A DNA stretch of 64,000 nt from Emydura subglobosa (Eukaryota; Chordata; Testudines; Chelidae): NCBI GenBank assembly GCA_007922225.1, contig ML679966.1:40887943-40951942 (forward strand). Reading direction: 5' to 3'. The stretch's first letter is position 1. Each line of letters starts with the position of its first letter. Below, piece after piece: positions 33,604-45,474 of the stretch. A model generated the notes under the pieces. The model was not told the origin of the DNA. It saw only the letters and a list, made by a program, of their open reading frames with translations, and did no database searches. The translations under genes and the position numbers were made by a program.

Positions 33604-34754
33604 TGTTATGGTGTGCAGACCCCCTGAGATAAAGCCTGGGAGCTATGGAACTCTATTCAGCTTGAGATGGGCTCCCCACCATACTCTTTCTGATGATATA
33701 CAGACACTCTCTCCAGACCCTGTATCATCCAACACAAGAGCAGATGGTGCCACACACCCAACTGAGTTACTAAGAATGTTTTTCCTGAGAAATATGGATA
33801 CAAACCCCAGACAGTTCACCCCCCAGCTCTCCCAGCCTAGCCACACAAGAATGCATCCTGAGATAATATCCATTTGTTATATCAATATAAGATTTGTTCA
33901 GCATAAGCTCATTAATAAATCCACTTCCCCCTCTGTGTGAGGCAGGCATGCATCAGTTTTGTTAGTCTGAGTACAGGATACCTAAACACTTCACTCAAAA
34001 ACACACTGGTTAAGATAAAAACATTAAACAAGTTTATTAACTACAGAAAAATAGATTTGTGATTATAAATTGTAGGTTTAAGTGATCAGAAGACATTACC
34101 AAGAAATGCAATCTACATTCTAACAGGATTTGAATCTAGAAACAACTCACTCTGAGAGATGGTACCAACAGGCTTGCAGCTCTTCAATTCACAGGCTATG
34201 ATTGCCTTACAGCCTGCATCCCTCTCCTCCCCCAGTCAAATATCTTTTGTCTTTCAGACATTTCTTCAGGTGATGAGCTGTGAGGGAGTGAAGACAAGTG
34301 ATGATGTCATTCCCCTTCTTTTATTGTCCATTCCAGCTTGCTGGAGCAACTTGTGACCTGGAGGGTCATCCTCATTAGTCAGTCAATATTCCATTGTGTA
34401 CATGCTCCTCTTTGTGAAGCTCCACTCTAAACAATCCCCTGTTAGTGGAATCTATCTTTGAATGGGCGAGAGATAGCTATTAACACTGTCTGGCCATTCC
34501 ACTGTTGGGCCTGAAAGGCTGTTTGTGGGAGTTTCCCCACCTTGCAACATGTTCTTGTAGCATATTTAACAATATTTCATAACTTCAACATACAATGATA
34601 ACACGTACAATTCACCAGGATATTAAAGTTTAGCAGATCAAGACTTTTAAAATAATACCACGCAAGGTATACCTTGTACAGAACATATCATAATTAAATG
34701 ACATTGGTGAATGTGGGGTTTTTGAGGTGTTGTTCTCAGACACACAGTGTCACA
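33604..34754 (-). mobile_element. Solo LTR, antisense, same family as 2866-4195
   Basis: The ends TGTTATGG and GTGTCACA give TG..CA termini, flanked by an exact AAAGA duplication (33599-33603 and 34755-34759). The stretch 33980-34105 matches 3340-3440 of the first LTR, including the antisense polyadenylation signal (TTTATT at 34033-34038). No internal retroviral sequence is attached. Its right duplication is followed at once by the start of the next LTR. Confidence 0.85.
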
Positions 34755-34759
34755 AAAGA

Positions 34760-35861
34760 TGTGACCTTGGGAGCCCCTCAGTGCAACTGACAGAGGGCAC
34801 ACTCTACCATAGCTGTCATCACCTGACACACTCATTGCCTCGACTCACTGTTGTCTTAATCTGTATCTAAAAGGTGTTGTGTAAGGTGTCATATGCAAAC
34901 TGATAACATGCTGGTCATTAATATTATTGTATAATGTATGTAAGGGTGATCTATAAAAAAATCATAGATGCGTGCTGGAAATACATTCCTAAAATATGTT
35001 TGATAACCAGCTCCTAAGCCCAACCTGTTGTTTCTCCATCTTGCTGTGGTCTTCAATGTAAATTAAGCAAAGTGAGACCAAAGACAATGAAAGGGACATT
35101 TTAAGTGTACAGTAAACAAAGCCCTCAGGCGAGCAAGTGGGGGAACATGACCACTTAACAATCTTGAGGGTGATGGAGGCTGCACCTCCAGGCAGCCTTC
35201 CTGCCTTTTGAAACAGAGTCAATGAACTTCTGAAGCTATAAGCAGAAGCAAAATGCCATTTTGTTATCCACAGCTGGATGGAAACAAGGGGTCACTTCCT
35301 CACAATCTGAGGAAGATGGATCCTTCAACCAAGAAGTTGAAATCTCTGGGAACTGCCATAGGTGAGAACCCGCTTAGACTAAGATTATACTTGTTGAAAT
35401 TAAGTTTTAGTCACTAGAAAGTGTGTTTTATTTGTAACCATAACTGTCTTCTCTTGTTACATGTTATCACTTAAATCCGTTTGTTAATAAACGTACTCTT
35501 CCTTTATTGCAAAACCATTTAAGTGACCTGTATTTAACTTAAAGGTAAAATCCTCAGCCAAACTAACAGGCTGATGTGTGTTCTCTCTCTTTGGTGGCAG
35601 CAAACTTGATAACTTCTATACGGTCCAGTCAGAGGGACAGGACACTGCAGAAAGATGGGAATTGGGGTTCACCAATTGTTACCTGAAAGGCAAGCATTGG
35701 ACTGGCAGAGTCCTGAGGAGTTTGCTAGCAAGGAAGACAAACTGGTGCATCAGGGAGCTGATTCATAGCTTAGCAACAGCAAACGGCAAAGCTCACTCTT
35801 GCTGACGCAGAGTGGTAACAAGGTGGCTCACTGTTCTGGGTGACTTGATCAGGGTGTCACA
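34760..35861 (+). mobile_element. Solo LTR, sense, abutting the previous one
   Basis: It begins TGTGACC and ends GGTGTCACA, an inverted pair. An AATAAA signal is at 35486-35491 in the expected 3' half. Flanks AAAGA (34755-34759) and AAGGG (35862-35866) match at three of five positions, an older duplication. Homology to the antisense LTR family is not obvious, so this is a distinct LTR family. Confidence 0.7.
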
Positions 35862-38004
35862 AAGGGCATAAAAAATCCCAAATCCATCATCTAATCAGGA
35901 GAAGAGCAAGAAAAAAGTGCAGGGAAGTAATCTGAAGATCTAGTTATCTAGTGCTGAAAACAAGTTTGCTCACCCTGCTGCAGACTCCTGTCCCTTACTT
36001 CATTTTTATTTTGTGTGGCATTTCTTGCTTGGTATAGAGAGAATAAGATGACTCTAGGGAAGATCCAGAACAGAGCTAGATGTGCAAGCATGCATGACAC
36101 ATGCATGCAGACACATACACGGGCTAGAGGGAAAACACACAAAGCCAGATTTTCCAAAGAGCTCAGCACCCAGCATGCAATCAAACAGCTGAGCTTTTTG
36201 CAAAATTTGCCCATTTATTCTGAGGCCCAAATGGAACCTGAACTCATTTGAAAAACTGACCCATGAAGACTGGGAGGAAGACACAGATATATAATTCTCC
36301 TAGAGGGTGTATTGCATGTCTACAGCCTTCATCTGCAGTAGGAACTTTTCAGAGGGGTTCAGGGATCACGGATATCCCCATCACTGAGGCTTCCATTGAA
36401 CCAGGCTGCCAAGGAGCAGGCCCGAGATGCTTCAGCGCCACACTACTGCTGTGCAGATTGCCCTGTGACCCTGAGATTTCAGGGTGTTTGTGGCTTTTCT
36501 AGCTTTTCTATATGGCAGAGGTAGGAGGAGAACTTGTCTTCTTGATGGAGCAATGCAGAGAAACTCTTCACAGGCACTCTTCCGGCCCCCTGCATGGTAA
36601 GGCCCACATATGAATACAACCCGGCCCTCACGTTTTACTCTGCCCTTACTCAAGCAAAATCTGGTTGACTTCAACAGGCATTCTGCCTCAGGAAGGACTG
36701 GGTAAGGACCTCAGAATCTGGGCTGTGATTAGTTATTGCATAGCCTGAGGTAAAATTCTTTTCAAGTGTAATACTTTGCACCTGAGATGTGATTTCCAGT
36801 CGCACATCAGTGTTTTCAGTAGTACTTTATATAAAAAAATACTTAAAAATAAAACAAAGGAAAAGAAAAATGCCAAAAACAGGGAAAAGTGAGTGGAGCT
36901 GAAAAACTATACATTTTCCTAAGCAGTGCGTCATACTAGCAGAATTCTCTCTAATAAGACTCTTGTGTTTTGTACTGGAGAAAAACAAGCATGTGGAGGG
37001 AGGGAAGAAAAGAAGCAGAAGTTTAAATTAGAATTGATATCAGATGCAACGATTAAGTATTGACAATTTTTCAAGCTTTGGAATGGTTCCCATTTGCAGC
37101 TGCTAGGCAGCATACAGCAGCTTTTGTATTTACGAGCACTTGGTGAGTACTCTGACAGGTTTATTATTTGTTGGCTTTCTCCAGCATTGCACAGTAAAAA
37201 TTGTTTTCAAAGAGTATTCAAAAGTGTAGCTGGCTGCCACAGTATCAGACCCAATCAATCCACCAATGCATTTCACTTTCTTGATTGATAACTGGTTCAG
37301 CAGTCTGGCATTTCAGGGAAGGAGTGCAAGGAAAGCAGGTCTCGATGGTCATTAATCCTTTTTCCCTGAGCCTCCCTCAGGCAGCTGCTTGCGCCATTAT
37401 CCACATTTCTTACCGTTGATTTCCGCAATCCCATGGCCACTCAAACCACTAGAAATTCACCACTGTCCCTTTCACTCACCATAGACCTTTCATCATCCTG
37501 GCTTCATCAACTCTTGCTGGGCTGTTAATAGTCAAGGAAGATTTCTTTTTCTGTTTTTTAATTGTACCATTAGTTTGGTTCACTTTATTTCAGCTTTTTT
37601 TCAAAGTTTGTATTTTGCTGCCTAACATGCAGGAATAAGGGGGTGAGGAGCCCCCCACCCCTGTTTCCTTTAGAAATGGGATCTTGGAGATTAGGGCTAC
37701 TGATCTCAGATTTCACATGGTAACTAAAGTACAAATTCTGTCTGTTGGGTTGTGAATAAAGCTCACAATATGCTGGCTGGACTGTCAGCCCCAGTGAAAC
37801 CAAATCAGCCCCAAATGAAAAGAATAGAATCAGTAATTATGAATAACAGATACCTATAATGAACTGGAAGCTGGAACTTAGAAGGGAGGAGTTGGGGGTG
37901 GGGAGCATTTACCTTGTGTTTGCTCCATTACACCCTGGGTAGGGAAAGCTCCAGCATGGTTAAGAAGCCACAGCTTTGAATCCCCATTGAGGTTTCAGGA
38001 TAAA
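35862..38004. other. No gene or classifiable repeat
   Basis: ORFs up to 88 codons on both strands overlap and look accidental. A-rich text at 36830-36900. Nothing further supported. Confidence 0.4.
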
Positions 38005-38012
38005 CTCTAGCT

Positions 38013-38083
38013 CATGTGGTGGTTCGTGAAATGTTTGGAGGTTGAAAAGGGGTCTGCACACTCAAAAAGGTTGGGAACCACTG
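38013..38083. mobile_element. 71-bp internally deleted hAT
   Basis: Flanked by an exact 8-bp duplication CTCTAGCT (38005-38012 and 38084-38091). The right end GGTTGGGAACCACTG is a standard hAT terminus; the left end CATGTGGTGGTTCGTGAAAT is a degraded counterpart. Almost all of the interior is gone. Confidence 0.75.
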
Positions 38084-38091
38084 CTCTAGCT

Positions 38092-39639
38092 GTCACTTGC
38101 CAGCAGCCTGGTGTTATGCACTTCTGGAAAAGCTGCCTCTTGTGTATATACTGTTATGCTAAGCACAAATGTCTCCTCCATCTGCCCTCCAAAGTATAAA
38201 GTATCCCAGCCAAATTTGTTCCATATAATCTTTACTTAACCACTCAAAGATTGGGAGCTAGAACCCATGTGAGGAAAGAGTGAAACATCCAGAAGGGAAA
38301 AGATGTTAAATTCATTGTACAAAGTGCTGAAAAAAACAGTTTAAACACTTCTTAAAAAATGACAAGGCGACAAATAAGCGCATTAGAGTGAAATTATTAG
38401 AGCAAAGAGCAAATGTTACAAAAAGCTATACATAACCAATGTCACCCCAGTCTCCCTCAATGACTAACCGAAGCCTGCACCTGCAAGCCCTTCCTCATGT
38501 GAATAGTCCCACTGAAGTCAATAGGACTGTTTTATTCTTATCAAATGTGAGTAAGAGTTCACCGGATTAGGATCAAAGAGAACCCAATGAAAAGAACCCA
38601 ATCATCCTATCTGACTAAGATTTTGAATCTTGGGAGGGTGGATTAATAAACAGAAAGTAGATGAGCACTATCTTATTTATGGTAAAGGATGATTTCAGAC
38701 TGAGACCATCTACTGCATCAATTTGGGCAAGAAATTTCTAAAAAATCATTGTAATAATATAGGTAACTAACAGGGGAGTTGCAGTAGGGCACAGTGTCCA
38801 CAGATCTACTCTATTGAGTAGCCCACCGCTGGAGCACAGAGCAGAAACTGGGTCTGGCCAGCTGGGGAGGCAGATGTGGCAATGGCATGTGGGAGGTGTT
38901 CTGATTCACCACATCTGTGTAACCTCTGCCAGCAGAGTTCCTATAGAGCCCAGAACACAAATGGAAGATCCATAGCAAATTTTTGGGAACTGTAAAACAA
39001 CAAATATTCTTAATCTGCCTAGCCCAGGGGAACTGGTGATACAGACACTGACTGTTTTCCCCAGGGGTGATTTCCCGTAGGTGTGCAGCTGGTACCTTCC
39101 TGCAGCAGCAGTGGTGAATGCAGCACATTAATTCTATAAAATGGCTAAAAATATTTGAGACTTCTATTTCCCTTCCGAAAAGACCTTCAAAATTCTGGCC
39201 AAGCCATTCTTATACAAAGATTCCATTGTTAATAATCCATTCTCCTTCTGAATAAATTAGAAATTGTATGACCAATCTAAATTTTTTACTGCTTATTACA
39301 TACGCTGCCGGGGATGAGATTGGAGCCATTGGTGATTGGCTTGACTGCTGTGGGAAAAGGCTTTGATTACATCAAAAGATATTTAAAATGCTGGATATAA
39401 ATTAATCTGTGTCCTGCAATAATGAAATATACTAAACTCCAAAGTCCTCAGTTTGCATATCCACCAATTCCCAAATCGCAAGTTTAAGTTTAATTTTGTG
39501 GCCTAGGCTGAGCAGCAGTGTAAGGCTGCAAGGGGAATTAAACATTTACATTGGTTGGGGGTAACCATCAGGAGAGATCTATATTTAGTGTACATTTATT
39601 GCTGGCTTTTGAGCCTTTAGCAGTATGCGTTGAATGAAA
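38092..39639. other. No gene; one palindromic repeat
   Basis: 38460-38585 contains GAATAGTCCCACTGAAGTCA and ATAGGACTGTTTTATTCTTA, part of the 'cactgaagtcaatgggact' palindromic family, ending GTTCACCGGATTAGGATCAA. The rest is unclassified. Confidence 0.4.
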
Positions 39640-40979
39640 AAGGACAAACTGGGGAATTACAGCCCAGTCAGCTTAACTTCAGTACCCAGAAAGATAATGG
39701 AGCAAATAATTAAGAAATCAATTTGCAAACATCTAGAAGATAATAAGGTGCTAAGTAACAGTCAGTATGGATTTGTGAAGAACAAATCATATCAAACCAA
39801 CCTGAAAGCTTTCTTTGACAGAGTAGATGTGGTATAGCTTGACTTTAGTAAGGCTTTGATACTGTCTTGCATGACCTTCTCATAAATGAACTAGGGAAAT
39901 ACAACCTAGATGGAGCTACTATATGGTGGGTGCATAATTGGTTGAAAACCATTCTCAGAGAGTAGTTATTGGTGGTTCACAGTCAAATTGGAAGGGCATA
40001 TCAAATGGGGTCCCACAGGAATCAGTTCTGGGTCCAGTTCTGTTCAATATTTTCATCAGTGATTTAGATAATGGCATAGAGCGTACACTAATAAAGTTTG
40101 TGGATGATATCAAGATGGGAGGAATTGCAAGTGCTTTTGAGGATAGGATTAAAATTCAAAATGGTCTGGACAAGCTGGAGAAATGGTTTTAAGTACATAG
40201 GATGAAATTCAATAAGGACAAATGCAAAGTACTCCACTTAGGAAAGAACAACCAGCTGCACACATACAAAATGGGAAACAAATCCCTAGAAAGAGTACTG
40301 CAGAAAGGGATCTGGGGGTCCCAGTGGATCACAAAGTAAATGAGTCAACTGTGTAACACTGTTGCAAAAAAAGCAAATGGCATTTTGTGATGTTTTAGCA
40401 GAAGTGTTGTAAGCAACACACGAGAAATAATTCTTCTGCTCTATTCCACGCTGATTATGCCTCAGCTGGAGTATCGTGTCCAGTTCTGGGTGCCACATTT
40501 CAATAAAGATGTGGACCAATTGGAGAAAGTCCAGAGAAAAGTAACACAATTGATTAAAGGTCTAGAAAACATAAACTATGAGGGAAGATTGGAAAAACTG
40601 GGTTTGTTTAATCTGGAGAAGAAGAAACTGGCGGGGACAGGATAACAGTTTTCAAGTACATAAAAGGTTGTTAAAAGGAAGAGGGAGAAAAATTGTTCTC
40701 CTTAACCTCTGAGGATGCGACAAGAAGCAATGGGCTTAAAGTGCAGCAAGGGTGGTTTAGGTTGGACATTAGGAAAAACTTCTTAAGTGTTGGGGTAGTT
40801 AAGCACTAGTATAAATTGCCTAGTGAGGTTGTAGAAACTCCAGCATTGGAGATTTTTAAGAGCAAGTTAGACAAACACCTCTCAGGGGTGGTCTAGATAA
40901 TGCTTGGTCCTGCCATAATTGCAGGGAATTGGAGTAGATGACCTCACAAGGTCCCTTGCATTCCTACAATTCTATGAAT
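39640..40979 (+). mobile_element. CR1 LINE, reverse-transcriptase part and 3' end
   Basis: Codons in order: YSPVSLTSVPRKIMEQ (39658-39705), SNSQYGFVKNKSYQTNL (39757-39807), the palm motif GVPQESVLGP (40010-40039), and FVDDIKMGG (40097-40123), which keeps both catalytic Asp residues. Then VQRKVTQLIKGLEN (40529-40570) and LGLFNLEKKKL, a 3' region with CAGGGAATTGGAGTAGATGA, and the end ACAATTCTATGAAT. Frameshifts and stops separate the blocks (63-90 codon pieces), so it is not active. It is the least damaged CR1 of the window and the uninterrupted counterpart of the copy at 8780. Confidence 0.9.
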
Positions 40980-41624
40980 ATCAGAATATGCACCATTTAT
41001 AAGTGCTGGCAATAGTGACAGGGAAATCAAACCTATTTTCTTGGAGCCAGGACACTTTATTACACCTATTTAACTCTAAGAAGTCTACAAAACTGATGGA
41101 TTTGGGTTACATTACGGATACACAATAACCTTGATATAATCAGTTTCCAATGATTGAGATGAATTTGATAGAGTTGAACTGCCATTCCCCCTGGGGCTTC
41201 CAGCAATGCACATGGCTCTATTTTCTATGACTAATTTAAATTGTTGGACTGAAATAACTTTTTCTGTCCAAAAATTTTTGAGTATGAAATACTAGTTAGG
41301 GTGGATGAGGATTAATTTATATAAAAACATTTAAAATCAGCAAAGTCTTTTCATCCAAAGTATTTTTTGGGGGGGGAGTGTTACATGATGGTGTTTATAA
41401 CAAGAGAACCAAAGGGTTTCCCATCACCAGAAAACAAGTAAGACAACTCCCCAGGTTAGGGTACACCCCAATAGTGTGATCTTGCATTGGGAGCTCTTTC
41501 TTTTCAAAGGCATCTGGGATCCATGTAGCCATTTATTCATCCTAGGCTTCTAATTACCAAGGAGCTGTTTATAATAATATAACTAAGTACATGTATGGTG
41601 ATTTTCATCTTAAAAGCAAACATT
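40980..41624. other. No gene or repeat recognised
   Basis: AT-rich. A G-rich tract TTTTTTGGGGGGGG near 41363-41375. Nothing else supported. Confidence 0.35.
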
Positions 41625-41765
41625 ACTTTCAAAAAAAAGATGAGGAAACTGAGGCACAGAAAGGGGGAGTGATTTGCCCAGTCGCAAAGCAAAGTCAGTA
41701 GCAAAGTTGGGAACTGGAAACAAGTCTGACTCCCAGTCATATGGCCTGTTTACTGGATCATGCTC
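41625..41765 (-). repeat. MIR-type CORE-SINE, antisense
   Basis: GATGAGGAAACTGAGGCACA, GAAAGGGGGAGTGATTTGCC, CAGTCGCAAAGCAAAGTCAG, then GACTCCCAGTCATATGGCCT follows the reverse complement of MIR in order. Confidence 0.8.
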
Positions 41766-41845
41766 ATTCTTTGTGTTTTCTCAGGGCCTCTGTGGTCCTT
41801 CATATCCAAGCTCCACATGATTACTGTACTTGAACATATAGGTGA

Positions 41846-42433
41846 TGCCTAAGCAAGGAATTAACTCCATGCTTGCTGGCAAGTAACTGTAGGACCAGGG
41901 AAAAATGAGGCCATATTTTCAGACATGGTTCTTGGGTTTGAGACCCATGGGCAGGACTCCTGAGAGTAGCCTCACTCCAACCCTCCACCTGGCAGCCTGC
42001 AGACAATTGCTTACCTGGGACCCATGAAGCTCAGCCCTAGTTTAAGGCTCTGACTGTGAGGTCCAATTGGCTGAGTCCCAGAGTGACTGATTGGCCCAGT
42101 GGCCCTACTTAAGTCAGCAGACGGAACAGGAAGCTGTTTGAACAATTGGACTCCAGCCTGCTTTGGATTGTGTGCCTTGTGCCTCTCCTACTGGCTTGAT
42201 TTCCTGGCATCCCCATCTTGCGTGACTCCTGCATCTGATTGGTGGTTCTGATCTCCAGTTTGTATCCTGCTTCTGACCCTCTGGTATCCTAGCTCAGCCT
42301 GACTCTGGTTCCTGACTCATGGTTCTGATCTCCAGTTTGTCTCCCACCTCTAATCCCTTGGTATCCTGATCCAGCTGACTCTTGACTTCTGTCTCATGTG
42401 TGTGTACTCTGGCTCTGAGTATTAGGTCAGACA
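41846..42433 (+). mobile_element. LTR-like repeat with iterated 'GGTTCTGATCTCCAGTTTGT'
   Basis: TG..CA ends (TGCCTAAGC and AGGTCAGACA). Flanks GTGA and GTGC match at three of four bases. The 3' third has a loose internal repeat: TGGTTCTGATCTCCAGTTTG occurs at 42242-42261 and 42319-42338. Similar 'gactctggttcctgactc' text is frequent in turtle LTR elements. Class and orientation are uncertain. Confidence 0.45.
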
Positions 42434-45400
42434 GTGCTGTTTGTATAAACGATAGAGATGTTCATATCCCGTGTTCAAAACAGTGCTAAATTGAGTGTTT
42501 TGTTCAAAGGGTAAGTTGAAATGTGAGGGACAGTTTCAAACTGAAGCTGGGAAGAGAAAGAGAAGCTAGATATAGGTGCTAGTAAGGATGTAGAGAGGTG
42601 ACTGTGCTCTTTAACATGACTGCAGGACTTTCCCATGTATGGGATAAACTGTTGGACAGCTCCAAAGGGCCCAATGCAAAAAGGGATCAAGAGAAAAGAA
42701 GCTTCAGAAGAACTCTACACAGAGAGGGGATCCCTGACCTGGGAAGTGAAGGAGCACAAAGAAAAGCTAGTGTAAGTGACTGTTAAAGTTTTATTTTAAT
42801 AAACAGCTTTTCAGTTTTGTTTCCATGCATGGCTATTCCTCTTCCTTTCCACTCAGAGTAAAACACAAAAGCAGGACCCTTGGACTCTTCTCCAAAATCT
42901 ACCCATACTGAGCTGCATTTTCCTTAACTGATTGCTAGATTAGATTGCTAGATATTAGGAGCCCATAACACTTCTTGGGTCATTTTACTACTCTACTGGT
43001 ATCCATATGATCCGAAGGCATAGCTATACTCTTTTAAAATATTTTTTTTGACAAACTAATAATAATATGCTTTAAATGCTTCCAGGTGTATGGATACAGA
43101 CAGAAAGCTTAAATAAAGAACTGAGTGTTTTGAAGCTCTCCAATCTTCCCAAAAATTGCTGATTAAAAGCTTTGATGAATCAGGCCCTTTTTGACCATAA
43201 TAATGACACTATGCTAAAGTTGAAGTGTCTTTGAGGGTCTTCCAAATTCACGTCACTGTTCACTGTGGGCATGTTCCTTTGTCATAGAGATTCTGAGGCG
43301 TCCTGGCCTTGTTATTGAGCAAAACTTTCCATTCAGTTATTTGGGTGACTTCTAATCAATATACAAATGTGGCTTTGTTTTATCAAGGTTTCAGGATGAA
43401 AAAAAATAAGATCCCTTCACTGAGCAAAATTCAGAGACACCTGGAGAAAAACCTTTGGCTGAAGCCTTATTCAAATGTTTTTTCCTCTCCCCAGAAAGGC
43501 CTTGAATAGTCATCTAACCTCTGGAATAGGTTTTTTAGTTATGTTTTCCATTATATTCTACTTAAGAAACTGGAGGTTGTTCTTGAGAGGAAGATTACAA
43601 GGGAAGTCTGGAAAAACTACTGTGTGGTATTTGAAACTGCTTGGAGGGTTTTCAGGAATATTAAACAACAAATTAATCCCAGTTTTGGGTTTTTTGTTTT
43701 TTTTTTACATTATGCAGTTTAGAGTAACTTCACCTTTCCAGGTATTTACTTTAAAGGCAAACACAATCATAGGTAAGATTTCATATGATATAAACTCAAT
43801 CCCACATAGTCAAATACTGCTAGAGGCAATTAAAAACAATCAAACAATACCTTTGAACTACAATCTAGAATGTGTTGTGTGAGGATGTTATCAATAAATC
43901 CATTGAAATAATGCTTAAAGCTAACTAGGTGACAGCTAAAAGAGGAAGCAGAGTAAATACTGGTAATCATAAAGTCCTTCTTAAATGTCTCATTGGATTA
44001 AGGCACAGGTGCAATGTGAATTCCTTTGCAGAAATGAGATACACAATCAGGGGAGTGACTTCATATTTGAATGGATTTGGGTCCTTTTCTGAAATATGAA
44101 TACTCCACTTCAGTTATATTGGTGTAAAGAAACAGCATCCTTCCCTTATAATGTAACTGATTTCTAAGTGGAGTCTGTGTGGGAGTTAACTAATGAGCTC
44201 CTAGGGCTGTCCTTGGGTATGGCCTGAACTCCTCAATGTTGTTTTCTGCTCGATTCTGAGACTATGGCAGAGCCGGCCCTGCTGCAGAGGCAGTCAACAC
44301 CTTCTCCTGGATGGGAGCAATCTGAATAGGGAATTAAAGCAGAGATTGGTGACTGGTGCTGCTGTGGAAGCTGTTGCTCCTTGGATACATAAGAGTGACA
44401 AAGAGTGGGCTAGTAACAAATGCTGTACAGGAGCTATTTGTTATATGAATACCATATTGACATCATACTGATGATAAGCATATGTCGTAACCAGTTTGTA
44501 TTAGGATATATGCTGACTGATGTGCAGCTGTATGTCATTTAGCATGGCACCATGAAACACTTGTCACCAAATGACTCAGATGTCTTATTTATTTGATCCT
44601 TGTTGATTTTATTGCAATGTTAATTGTTACAATTGAATGTAACCGTACTCTGTATTTACAATAACATATGCCCCAGTAAGAACACATCTCCAGTGCAAAG
44701 AAACATACATGGATACATCTGGATTAATGCTATATATGCAGCTCTCTTAATTGTGATACATAGACATACATCTACATGTTCATATTTAAGTCCGGTGAGC
44801 ACTTCTTCACCTACATTTCTAATCTACTGTAATTGTTGTGGGTTACTGTCTCTCCTGGGATTGCATTCCCATTATACAATGCATTCCCATTATCCATTCA
44901 TCCATTGTCCATCAATCTTCTTGTGCTGATACCATCAGCCACTAACTCTATCTTTTTGCACAATAGAAATCTTTCACATCTTAGCCAATTGCTATAATTA
45001 CAGGCCACTGTTTGTGTGCGGGATGACCAGGAGCCATAAATGAGGATGCTTTTACAACTAAAAGCACACAGTGAGGGTGCTTTCATCTCCTGTAATTCAC
45101 CTGTACTGAAGATTTTGGTGCTAGCTGATGTGCTCAATGCAAATTTGCATGAATTTGAGGGGGCAAAAAAATGTTGTTTACACTTCACTGTTCTGAAGTA
45201 ATTTTTGGAGTACTTTTTTTTCCCTCCGCGTGCTCTGTTACTCTATAGGAGGCAATCTGGCCTATTGTGAGAATTGCTTCTAAAACTGACATAGATAAAA
45301 TTAAGCATTTGTCTTTCAGAACAGAATTTTGGGCAGTTACATTGTAAGGTAAATTGTATTGAAATGTGAGGCTGCTCCTGGTCTAGAAAAGAGTCTCAAT

Positions 45401-45474
45401 TTTCGTTAGCTCCCCTGTCACATTTTCTTATTGGTATTTTATTGTGGCAACTTCAGTTACCTTGTATTTCAGTT
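42434..45474. other. No gene or repeat recognised
   Basis: A 135-codon plus ORF at 43475-43882 is hydrophobic in places but AT-rich, lacks any recognisable motif and has no conserved start context; I judge it accidental. An AATAAA occurs at 42798. Otherwise unclassified. Confidence 0.4.

Noticed and set aside
43475..43882. 135-codon plus-strand ORF
   Set aside because: AT-rich, no recognisable domain, overlapped by other short ORFs, no splice or promoter context. Length is within chance for AT-moderate DNA of this size.
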